From Victivallis vadensis (GTDB taxonomy: Bacteria; Verrucomicrobiota; Kiritimatiellia; UBA8416; CAMCYG01): a stretch of 39,240 bases of DNA. Below the pieces are notes generated by a model. That model was not told the origin of the DNA. It made no database searches and worked only from the letters and a program-made list of their open reading frames with translations. Shown piece by piece: positions 26,367-33,424 of the stretch. Position 1 is the stretch's first letter. Each line of letters begins with the position of its first letter. The position numbers were made by a program, and so were the translations under genes. The stretch is taken from assembly GCA_945883775.1 (NCBI GenBank), contig CAMCYG010000008.1, forward strand, positions 1-39,240. The letters are read 5' to 3'.

Positions 26367-28223
26367 CTATAGTGGCAATATTGCCGGTCGCATTATTGCT
26401 GAGTCTGAAAGCCAGTTGTATTCTGTGCCTATCAGAAATATCGTCTGCAGAAGGGCGAGATGTGAATATCCCTGAGGGAAATTGCCGGTAAGCCTGCCTG
26501 TAACCGTATCAATCGCTTCGCTCATCAATCCAAGATGGTTGGCTTTCGACAGGATATTGCTAAACATTTCGTTTGCCTTGTCTTTCTCGCCGGTCAAGTA
26601 TAGCGCATTTATCATCCAGAATGTGCAGATTATAAAGGCGCTGGTAGGTTTTCCGAACGAGTCTGGCTGTGTATACCGCATGCAGTAATTGTTTTTTACA
26701 AGCCGGTCATACGATTGTCTGACAGTGCTTGTCATCATCTTGTCACTGGGGGGAAGGAATCCGTAGTGCAGCATCAAAAGATTTGCTGCATCCAGATTGT
26801 CGGAGCCGTAGTACATGCTGAAGGCCTCAATCTGCGGATTCCAGCCATGCTCGATGATGTCTTTCTTGATTTCTTCGGCAATTGACAGGCATTTGCGTGC
26901 ATATTTCCCCTTGTTCAGCATGGTGGCAATTTTTGATGCTTTGTTCATCGCTACCCAGGACATCAGTTTGGAGTGTACATAATGTCTGGGGCAATCCCTG
27001 AACTCCCATATGCCGTCATCAGGCTTTTGCCAAATATTTATTACATTATTAACCATCGCTCTGACGACAGTCCATAGCTCCTGGTCATGGTGCATCTCCT
27101 GCCCATGATTGGAGGTGAAATAGTTAAATATGGCAGACAACAGTTCACCATACAGGTCGTTCTGTGTCTGAGTAAAGGCGCTGTTGCCTATACGTACCGG
27201 CTTCGAATTTTCATAACCCTCAAGATGATCGAGAATCACTTCCTTGATGTCTTTCTCCCCATGGATCCCGTACATGACGGATATGTTCTCTTTTTTTAGG
27301 AGCATCCGGTTCAGTATAAAGTCCAGAAAGTGTTTGGCGAGGTTTGCGTGACCCATTCTCGCATACAGTTCGATTATCATCGAGGCATCCCTAACCCAGC
27401 TGTACCTGTAGTCCCAGTTCCTGTCCTTGCCTATGATTTCAGGGAGTGAGGTGGTGGGTGCTGCTATCACGGCACCGGTCTTGTTGTAAGAAAGAAGTTT
27501 GAGTGTTATGGCTGACCGCAGCGCCATATCTCTGTGCATATCCGGGAGGATAGTTCTGGCGCACCAGGCCAGCCAGTAGCTTTTTGTACGCTCATATTCT
27601 GTATAAATCCTGTCAGGGTCTACAGGCCTTATCTTCTCGTGATATGACAAAAGAATATAAGCGCTTTTGTTAATATGAAATGGTTTTCCGGTTTTGATGT
27701 AGTCCGTATCTATGTCGGTGTAGATGTAGTAACTGTTGTAATCACCATGTTTTGTCACGATCTTAAGATATTCTTCGTTCCATATGTATTCTGTGTCGGT
27801 TGTTGCATAATTGGGTCTGGCTGACAATTCAACCCTGATAATTGGGTCACCATCGGTAATCCTGATGCTTCTCTGGAGTTCTGACGGGCAGTAATGCTCG
27901 TTTCGCTGTGTCATGAAACGCGGCATGTAATCACGCACTTCAAAAACGCCTTCTGCAGTCCTGAATCTGGTAAGCAGGATTGCGGTGTGTCTGATATATG
28001 ACTGTTGTATGTCCAGTATGTTGTCGGCGGTTATCTTGAAGAAACCACCCTTGCCTGAGTCAAGTATACGAGCAAACAGTGAAGGCGAATCAAAATAAGG
28101 CAGACACAGCCAGTCAATGCTGCAATCGCTGGATATAAGTGCAGCACTGGTGCAGTTGCCAATAATCCCATAATCGTAATTTCTCACTATCCCCATGTTA
28201 CGCTTTATGTTTGGTTTGTACAT
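26367..28223 (-). CDS. GH15 family glucoamylase/trehalase-like hydrolase
   Basis: About 618 residues. An N-terminal beta-sandwich domain (starting YDYGIIGNCTSAALISSDCSIDWLCLP) is followed by an (alpha/alpha)6 barrel containing NWDYRYSWVRDAS, the general-acid region DDGIWEFRD and the C-terminal GNFPQGYSHLAL. No signal peptide, so it is cytoplasmic. Relatives hydrolyse alpha-glucosides or trehalose and often sit beside trehalose genes; here it is convergent with nhaD, 79 bases away, and three genes from otsA-otsB. Whether it is a trehalase or a glucoamylase cannot be told from sequence. The start is uncertain: ATG at 28298, 28223 or 28196 are all in frame and none has a clear ribosome site. Confidence 0.85.
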   Translation of the reverse strand: MYKPNIKRNMGIVRNYDYGIIGNCTSAALISSDCSIDWLCLPYFDSPSLFARILDSGKGGFFKITADNILDIQQSYIRHTAILLTRFRTAEGVFEVRDYMPRFMTQRNEHYCPSELQRSIRITDGDPIIRVELSARPNYATTDTEYIWNEEYLKIVTKHGDYNSYYIYTDIDTDYIKTGKPFHINKSAYILLSYHEKIRPVDPDRIYTEYERTKSYWLAWCARTILPDMHRDMALRSAITLKLLSYNKTGAVIAAPTTSLPEIIGKDRNWDYRYSWVRDASMIIELYARMGHANLAKHFLDFILNRMLLKKENISVMYGIHGEKDIKEVILDHLEGYENSKPVRIGNSAFTQTQNDLYGELLSAIFNYFTSNHGQEMHHDQELWTVVRAMVNNVINIWQKPDDGIWEFRDCPRHYVHSKLMSWVAMNKASKIATMLNKGKYARKCLSIAEEIKKDIIEHGWNPQIEAFSMYYGSDNLDAANLLMLHYGFLPPSDKMMTSTVRQSYDRLVKNNYCMRYTQPDSFGKPTSAFIICTFWMINALYLTGEKDKANEMFSNILSKANHLGLMSEAIDTVTGRLTGNFPQGYSHLALLQTIFLIGTEYNWLSDSAIMRPAILPL

Positions 28224-28347
28224 GCATTTCTGTGTTTCGATGTCGCCTGATTTAAGTGCTTTAAATGTATGAGCGGGTCGGGTAATGTATGCCGACATTT
28301 TGGTGAGCGTAAGGCACGATAATGCATTGTGTCGTCAGGGGTCATGT

Positions 28348-28785
28348 ATGGAAATTAAGATAAACGGAAATGACAGAACAGCTGAGATTGGGAGACAGCT
28401 GACGGAGGCGTCTGCGAGGAGGTCAGCCGGTAAGTATGAGGAATTGGCCGCATGCGAGAATCCAGTTCTGGGTTTGGCTGGATCTGCGCGGAAGGGGACT
28501 TTACCGGATGACCATATGAAGCTTCTTCGTGCGAGGCTGGAAGTGGATTCTTCACTTTTCGCGGTTCCCTCTGCAGGATCTGGCCTTTTGGCCGGGCTGA
28601 AGCGCTGGCTGCGCGGTTTTCTGTGGACATTGCTCTCTTATCAGCATAACTGGTTTGCTTTCAGGCAGAACGCAGTAAATACTCAACTTTATTATCTCAT
28701 GGAATTCGAGCGGGCAGAATATTTGCGTAAGATAAATGATCTTGAGCAGAGGTTGAGGATGCTCGAAAATAAAGATGAGAAATGA
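28348..28785 (+). CDS. Conserved accessory protein preceding a glycosyltransferase
   Basis: 145 residues, start ATG 28348 with AGGGG upstream. The N-terminal half is polar. The C-terminal half has the arrangement seen in small segments that accompany glycosyltransferases and methyltransferases in surface-polysaccharide clusters: a Phe/Val-Pro-Ser block, Gly-Leu followed by a basic helix (GLKRWLRGFLWTLL), RQNAVNTQLYYLM, and a terminal coiled coil (YLRKINDLEQRLRMLENK). The amphipathic basic helix may attach it to the inner membrane. Catalytic motifs are absent. It stands 46 bases before the glycosyltransferase and probably works with it (inference). Confidence 0.7.
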   Translation: MEIKINGNDRTAEIGRQLTEASARRSAGKYEELAACENPVLGLAGSARKGTLPDDHMKLLRARLEVDSSLFAVPSAGSGLLAGLKRWLRGFLWTLLSYQHNWFAFRQNAVNTQLYYLMEFERAEYLRKINDLEQRLRMLENKDEK

Positions 28786-28831
28786 ATGGGCATAGACGCT
28801 TGGGTCAAAGAAAACGTGGAGTAAGCAGGCA

Positions 28832-29890
28832 GTGAAGATACACCAATTAGTTGCAGGATTTGCTGATGGGGACGCTATTTCTCGCGAGGCAAGTGAGATT
28901 GCCGCCGCTCTCCGGATCAGTGGATATGAATGCGGGATATATGCCCCGGAGAATTCTATAGGTCGTACTTTGTTGGGGCAATGCCAGTCGATGGAGTATA
29001 TGCAGGCGTCTGCTGATGATATAGTCCTGTTTCATTACTCAATAGATTCCTGCGCAAGTGAAGCTTATTTTGCCGCGAAATGCAGAAAGATAGTCAGATA
29101 CCACAACATCACACCTGCAGAGTATTTTCAGGGTTTTGATGACGCCGTGGCGGTGCAATTGGATAAAGCCAGGCATATGCTCAGGTCTGTTGCCGGAGAA
29201 GCTGACAGGGTGGTATGCGTATCTGAATATAATGCAGCAGAAGTCAGGGAGCTGGGCGTGAGCAATGTCGACGTGGTTCACCTTCTGGACGAGTATTTCC
29301 ACAAGTCCGGGACTAAACTGCCACAGCAGGTTCCCGCCCCGGACCGCAGGCTGACAAATATATTGTATGTGGGCAGGATTGCTCCCAATAAATGCATAGA
29401 GGAACTTATAAGTGCGTTTGGCCATTATCATAACGGTATTAACCGAAGGAGTCGGCTTCTCATTGTCGGTTCTGACAGGAGTTGTCCGAAATATTATGCT
29501 GTATTGCGGTTTATAGCTGCGAGGTTGGAATTGCAGAATGTTACGTTCTGCGGGTTTCTTGACGACGTATCGCTATCAGCTTTTTACAAGGCAGCAGATC
29601 TTTTTGTGTGTACGAGCCGGCATGAGGGCTACTGTCAGCCGATTATAGATGCCATGATTAGCGGTGTGCCTGTTCTCGTTCGTAACTGCGGCGGAATGCC
29701 TGAGGCAATGAACGGGGCAGGGGTGATGTACAATAACCTGCAGCCGAAAGTTCTTGCAGAGCTGATGGATAAGATGATTTCTGATGAAGGGCTTAGGAGG
29801 GAAGTGCTGGAGGCGCAGAGCTGTAGGGTCGAGCGGCTGAAGACGCGTGATCTGAAAGCTGATTGCCTGCGTATAGTGGGGTTGAAATGA
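28832..29890 (+). CDS. Glycosyltransferase family 4 (GT-B)
   Basis: 352 residues, GTG start at 28832. The C-terminal nucleotide-sugar half is clear: LYVGRIAPNKCIEELISAF, LLIVGSD, VTFCGFLDD, ADLFVCTSRHEGYCQPIIDAMISGVPVLVRNCGGMPEA, where the Glu-Gly and following acidic residue correspond to the EX7E motif. The N-terminal half has a Rossmann-like start and YHNITP. It transfers a sugar, probably during surface glycan assembly. Its stop overlaps the next gene by ATGA. Donor and acceptor cannot be told. Confidence 0.9.
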   Translation: MKIHQLVAGFADGDAISREASEIAAALRISGYECGIYAPENSIGRTLLGQCQSMEYMQASADDIVLFHYSIDSCASEAYFAAKCRKIVRYHNITPAEYFQGFDDAVAVQLDKARHMLRSVAGEADRVVCVSEYNAAEVRELGVSNVDVVHLLDEYFHKSGTKLPQQVPAPDRRLTNILYVGRIAPNKCIEELISAFGHYHNGINRRSRLLIVGSDRSCPKYYAVLRFIAARLELQNVTFCGFLDDVSLSAFYKAADLFVCTSRHEGYCQPIIDAMISGVPVLVRNCGGMPEAMNGAGVMYNNLQPKVLAELMDKMISDEGLRREVLEAQSCRVERLKTRDLKADCLRIVGLK

Positions 29891-30633
29891 GATTGATATT
29901 TGACTCTCATGTCCATGTTTATCCGTTTTACGACATACCTGCTTTGTTCACGGCTTTGGCCTGCAAGCTCGCGGAGCTGGATCCGGATGCACGGAAGATG
30001 GCTTTTCTCACAGATATTCAGGTTGGCAAGGCGTTTGAGGAGCTGTGCACGGTCGGAGTTCCAGGAATGACGCTAAAGCAGGTTGATACGCACTGTCTTG
30101 CAATCAAGGATGGCATGGGCAGGGAGCTGTTTCTGTTTAATGGGCGGCAGATTGTTACGGCAGAGCGACTGGAAATCCTTGCGCTGGTTTGCTCTATTGA
30201 TGTTGAAGGCAGGTTGCCTGCGGTAGATGTTGTTAAACAAATACATGCGGCCGGAGGTGTCGCTGTGATAGCGTGGGGTGTTGGAAAATGGCTTGGCAGT
30301 CGCGGCGATGTGGTTCGTGGACTGATTGATAATGATTCGCTTAAGCCCCTTCTGCTGGGTGATTCATCAATGAGGCCCTCATTCTGGGGAACTCCTGATC
30401 AAATGGAATATGGTCGCAATAAGGGGCTGAAGATTATCTGCGGTTCTGATCCATTGCCGTTCCGCGGCGAAGAGGGGGTTGCCGGGGCATATGCGACTTT
30501 GGCTGAATATGATTTCGATTTCAGTAATCCATCCGTCTCGGCTCGTGAAATGCTGATTTCGCCAAGTGTGCGATTTAATCCTATGGGTGAAAGGTCATCG
30601 CCCGTTAAGTGGCTGGCAAGGGTGCTGCGTTAA
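29887..30633 (+). CDS. PHP/amidohydrolase-like metal-dependent hydrolase
   Basis: 248 residues, overlapping the glycosyltransferase stop by 4 bases. The N-terminus DSHVHVYPFYD carries the HxH metal-binding signature of PHP and amidohydrolase-type TIM barrels; later features are IHAAGGVAVIAWGVGKW, LLGDSSMRP and GSDPLPF, which could supply further metal ligands. Such proteins in glycan clusters are sometimes phosphatases (as in the CpsB/YwqE type) or deacetylases, but I see nothing that fixes the reaction. Translational coupling to the GT4 gene links it to the same pathway. It is convergent with the next gene, with a 4-base overlap of the two ends. Confidence 0.7.
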   Translation: MRLIFDSHVHVYPFYDIPALFTALACKLAELDPDARKMAFLTDIQVGKAFEELCTVGVPGMTLKQVDTHCLAIKDGMGRELFLFNGRQIVTAERLEILALVCSIDVEGRLPAVDVVKQIHAAGGVAVIAWGVGKWLGSRGDVVRGLIDNDSLKPLLLGDSSMRPSFWGTPDQMEYGRNKGLKIICGSDPLPFRGEEGVAGAYATLAEYDFDFSNPSVSAREMLISPSVRFNPMGERSSPVKWLARVLR

Positions 30634-31400
30634 CCGGCTTTCTTCTTGCTTGCTTCGATTTCCCATAGTTTGGCGTATTTAATGAAGACGCCAATAGCGC
30701 TGATTCGGGCGATTATATAACCTGCCATACCGTCAAGGAATCCATGCTTGATGAAATAACATTTGATGAATTTGTAAAATGGGCGTATCAGCAGATCTAT
30801 TAACATGAATCTTTTCCCTTTGTTATACATGCTGTTTGCTGATATCAGAGAAAAGTTGTTCAGTGTTGAGATCTGGTCGGAGATATCGTTGTAAGTGTAA
30901 TGATTAAGCTTGCCCTTCAGTCTTTTTACCGGGCCATGGACCGTCGTTTTGTCATGCGGTTCTTCTCCTCCGCAAGTGCCAAGTTCTTTTCTGAACAGTC
31001 TTAGTTTAACGTCGGGATACCAGTCGCCGTGTTTGATCCATTTTTGCATGAACCAGACCATGCGAGGGAACTCGTACCCTGCATATTTGTCAGTGTTTCC
31101 TGTCGTGAATTCATTGAGGATCTCATCTCTCAATTCAGCTGAAACTTCCTCGTCTGCGTCGATGAAGAGAATCCACGTGCCGGAGGCTAGATCTTTTATC
31201 AGGTTCTTTTGCCCGATATATCCTAGCCAGCGGTGTTGATATACCAGATTGGTGTATTCCCTGCAGATATTAGGGGTGTTGTCACGGCTGAAGCTGTCCA
31301 CTACTACTATCTCATCAGCCCATTTAACGCTGTTAAGGCAACGGCGTATATTGGCTGCTTCATTTCCAGCAGTAATACAAACTGATATTTTTTCTTTCAT
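30630..31400 (-). CDS. Glycosyltransferase family 2 (WaaE/KdtX-like)
   Basis: 256 residues. GT-A features are ISVCITAGNEAANIRRCLNSVKWADEIVVVDSFSRDNT at the N-terminus and the metal-binding FIDADEEV. Further along are GDWYPDVKLRLFRK and HYTYNDISDQI, typical of lipopolysaccharide-core beta-1,4-glucosyltransferases of the WaaE/KdtX group. The C-terminus has hydrophobic helices suited to membrane association. Product: a core or surface glycan linkage (family-based). No Shine-Dalgarno sequence is seen before ATG 31398-31400; TAATTT lies six bases upstream on the minus strand, with TTACTA 16 bases further back, so the mRNA may be leaderless. Confidence 0.9.
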   Translation of the reverse strand: MKEKISVCITAGNEAANIRRCLNSVKWADEIVVVDSFSRDNTPNICREYTNLVYQHRWLGYIGQKNLIKDLASGTWILFIDADEEVSAELRDEILNEFTTGNTDKYAGYEFPRMVWFMQKWIKHGDWYPDVKLRLFRKELGTCGGEEPHDKTTVHGPVKRLKGKLNHYTYNDISDQISTLNNFSLISANSMYNKGKRFMLIDLLIRPFYKFIKCYFIKHGFLDGMAGYIIARISAIGVFIKYAKLWEIEASKKKAG

Positions 31401-31484
31401 AAGAATAAATTAGAGACAAACACGGAAATAGTAAGCAGTAAGCCGTATTATGGCAAGCGAAAGGTTCATAAACCCGTCTAAGAG

Positions 31485-31559
31485 TGGAGCGGGAGAAGGG
31501 AATCGAACCCTCAACGTCAACCTTGGGAAGGTTGCATTCTGCCATTGAATTACTCCCGC
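31485..31559 (-). tRNA. tRNA-Gly (anticodon CCC), CCA end encoded
   Basis: On the minus strand the acceptor stem GCGGGAG pairs with CTCCCGC, followed by discriminator T and an encoded CCA (31485-31487). The anticodon stem is CAACC/GGTTG with loop TTCCCAA, so the anticodon is CCC (reads GGG). The T arm contains GGTTCGATTCC with the flanking stem AGGG/CCCT-like pairing. The D arm contains TTCAATGGCAGAA. All elements expected of a functional tRNA are present. Confidence 0.95.
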
Positions 31560-31624
31560 GCAGGATCAATGTGCAGGCAATATAACAAATACTTGGAATC
31601 TTGCTAATACTAAATGATAATCTT

Positions 31625-32182
31625 TTACTTGGTCGAGAATCTTGAGAAATCCTGCGGTTCCGGTACGCACGGGTCGTGCTGGACGTAGACAAGCTTATCG
31701 GTGTCGAATCCTGCCTCCTTTGCTTTCTCGACTAATTGAGCCGTGATGTTCTCAGGTAGTGACGTCTGGCGTGCTATTATCCACAGAAAAGTCAGGTTTG
31801 ATCCGCAGACAAGGGCATAATTATAATCAGCTTTGTCCAGTTCGATGATGTTGTAGCTCGTAAAGTAGGGGCCAAAGAAGGAGACAAGGAGTTGGCCGAT
31901 CTGCGGTCTGGAGGCGAATTTTGCCTTGCCGATTGCTTTTCGCCACATCCGCTTCTCCGGATTATAGCCTTGGTTCAGTATCTTGATAAGTCCGTTGTCC
32001 ATCAGGTTGTATGTCGCGCTGGCGTTGATGAGGCCGCTCTCGAAAGAGTGGTCAAGTCGAGCGATCTCGTACCACTGGCCTGCGTATCGCTTGATGTCAA
32101 AATCGCCTATCACCTTGGCTTTGCCGGGTACGGTAGCCTTCCCCCCGGTGAGGAATGACAGGAATAAGGATGCATTACTCAT
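31625..32182 (-). CDS. blc: Bacterial lipocalin (Blc family)
   Basis: 185 residues. Lipocalin signatures are FDIKRYAGQWYEIARLDHSFE (the GxW block with nearby Tyr-Glu) near the N-terminus, SATYNLMDNGLIKILNQGYN, and the C-terminal ARQTSLPENITAQLVEKAKEAGFDTDKLVYVQHD typical of Blc. Binds lipids or other hydrophobic molecules, often under envelope stress. Unlike E. coli Blc there is no lipobox cysteine and no good signal peptide in the first 20 residues, so it may stay inside the cell or be exported otherwise. The start has no ribosome site but a close promoter. Confidence 0.92.
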   Translation of the reverse strand: MSNASLFLSFLTGGKATVPGKAKVIGDFDIKRYAGQWYEIARLDHSFESGLINASATYNLMDNGLIKILNQGYNPEKRMWRKAIGKAKFASRPQIGQLLVSFFGPYFTSYNIIELDKADYNYALVCGSNLTFLWIIARQTSLPENITAQLVEKAKEAGFDTDKLVYVQHDPCVPEPQDFSRFSTK

Positions 32183-32190
32183 AAGGTGAC

Positions 32191-32218
32191 TTTATACCGG
32201 ATGTTTCTTGCATCGCAA
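32191..32218 (-). promoter_or_regulatory. Lipocalin promoter, predicted near-leaderless
   Basis: Minus-strand TTGCGA (32213-32218), 16-base spacer, TATAAA (32191-32196), then 8 bases to ATG 32180-32182. Expected transcription start is 1-2 bases before ATG. Confidence 0.5.
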
Positions 32219-32252
32219 CAGATAAGATTGCGCTGAAAGAAATATTTATGCC

Positions 32253-32432
32253 ACTTAATAAGGGCGTATTGCCGCTCTGCCGGGAACCCCTGCCGGCTTG
32301 ACCGGCAGGTGAACAAGACTGTTGGCAAATCAACCCCGAAGGTTAATTTGCTTTGGGCAACAGTCTTGTTCACCTGCGACACTAGGTCACAGGGGTCAAA
32401 CCCCGGCAGATCTGCAATGCGCCTACTTAATA
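32253..32432. mobile_element. Palindromic MITE-like element with 8-bp target duplication
   Basis: The direct repeat ACTTAATA at 32253-32260 and 32425-32432 flanks a 164-bp insert (32261-32424). The insert is almost entirely one long inverted repeat. The ends are AGGGCGTATTGC and (reverse) AGGCGCATTGC, followed on both sides by TCTGCCGGG. A perfect 19-bp stem CAGGTGAACAAGACTGTTG (32306-32324) pairs with 32358-32376, and the apical stem 32325-32335 pairs with 32341-32351 with one mismatch. There is no coding sequence. Terminal inverted repeats, a target-site duplication and lack of a transposase are the marks of a non-autonomous miniature element. The family of the helper transposase is unknown. 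It sits between the divergent lipocalin and epimerase promoters. Confidence 0.75.
32306..32376. repeat. Core hairpin of the palindromic element
   Basis: 19-bp perfect arms at 32306-32324 and 32358-32376, enclosing an 11-bp stem (one mismatch) with loop CCGAA and a TTTGGG bulge on the right side. A competing local stem CTGCCGG/CCGGCAG lies at the base of the left arm (about 32290-32308). If transcribed it would form a very stable rod. Confidence 0.85.
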
Positions 32433-32439
32433 TGACTGC

Positions 32440-32467
32440 TTGAAAAACGACGCTCTTATGGTATATA
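32440..32467 (+). promoter_or_regulatory. Epimerase promoter, predicted near-leaderless
   Basis: TTGAAA (32440-32445), 16-base spacer, TATATA (32462-32467), then 8 bases to ATG 32476. The -35 lies only 7 bases from the right target duplication of the palindromic element. Confidence 0.5.
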
Positions 32468-32475
32468 AATCTTCC

Positions 32476-33423
32476 ATGCATATTCTTGTTACAGGCGGAG
32501 CGGGTTTTGTCGGGAGTCACCTTGTTGAGCGGCTGGCTGGTCGAGGTGATAGCGTTGTCATACTTGACTGCATGAATAACTACTACGATCCCAAGATCAA
32601 GGAGCGCAATCTTGCTTGCGCACTTAAGGCCGGTAAGGTCTCATTCGTTAAAGGCGATATACTTGATCTGTCCCTGCTGGATGACTTGTTTCTCGCCAAT
32701 AAATTCGACGTGGTTGTCCATCTTGCAGCCAGGGCTGGTGTTCGGCCTAGTATTGAACAGCCGCTCCTTTATGAGCAGGTGAACTGCCTGGGTACTCTGC
32801 ACATGCTTGAATCAATGAGGAAGCATGGCATGAAGAGGCTTGTGTTTGCGTCTTCTTCAAGTGTGTACGGCAATACCAAAGAAGTGCCTTTTAAGGAGAC
32901 TGCAGTGATTGATCGACCGGTGAGCCCTTATGCGGCGACAAAGGCGGCAGGGGAACTCTATTGCCACAACTATCATCATCTTTACGGGATTTCCAGTAAC
33001 GTTCTGCGCTTCTTCACCGTATACGGGCCGCGTCAGCGCCCGGATATGGCCATCCATAAATTCACAAAGCTGATTGACGGCGGCAAGCCGATCCCGTTCT
33101 TTGGTGACGGCAGTACGGAACGTGACTATACATATTATACCGATATTATTGAAGGGGTGGTTGCCGCCGTAGATCGTGATCTTGGGTTCGAGATATTCAA
33201 CCTTGGCGAATCGCGCACTACCAAATTAACCGAACTTGTGAAGTTTATCGAAGACAGCCTTGGCAAGAAAGCAGTTCTGGATCGCCAGCCGATGCAGAAA
33301 GGCGATGTTGTAATGACCAATGCCGATGTCAGCAAGGCTCGCAAACTTCTAGACTACAAGCCGACAACAAGTGTCGAAACCGGCGTCAGAAATTTCGTAG
33401 AGTGGTACAAGCAGATTAAGTAA
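32476..33423 (+). CDS. NAD-dependent epimerase (UDP-glucuronate 4-epimerase type)
   Basis: 315 residues, extended SDR family. The Rossmann motif VTGGAGFVGSHLVE is at the N-terminus, followed by DCMNNYYDPKIKERNL (as in UDP-glucuronate 4-epimerases), HLAARAGVRPSIEQP, SSSSVYG with catalytic Ser, YAATKAAGE with catalytic Tyr-X3-Lys, and RFFTVYGPRQRPDMAIHKF. It most likely converts UDP-glucuronate to UDP-galacturonate for surface glycans. Start ATG 32476 begins directly with the Rossmann strand; the ATG at 32458 overlaps the promoter. No ribosome site is seen. Confidence 0.93.
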   Translation: MHILVTGGAGFVGSHLVERLAGRGDSVVILDCMNNYYDPKIKERNLACALKAGKVSFVKGDILDLSLLDDLFLANKFDVVVHLAARAGVRPSIEQPLLYEQVNCLGTLHMLESMRKHGMKRLVFASSSSVYGNTKEVPFKETAVIDRPVSPYAATKAAGELYCHNYHHLYGISSNVLRFFTVYGPRQRPDMAIHKFTKLIDGGKPIPFFGDGSTERDYTYYTDIIEGVVAAVDRDLGFEIFNLGESRTTKLTELVKFIEDSLGKKAVLDRQPMQKGDVVMTNADVSKARKLLDYKPTTSVETGVRNFVEWYKQIK

Positions 33424-33424
33424 C

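Noticed and set aside
32179-32520. Minus-strand open frame across the palindromic element
   Set aside because: It spans inverted repeats and two promoters and overlaps the epimerase start; no protein-like features.
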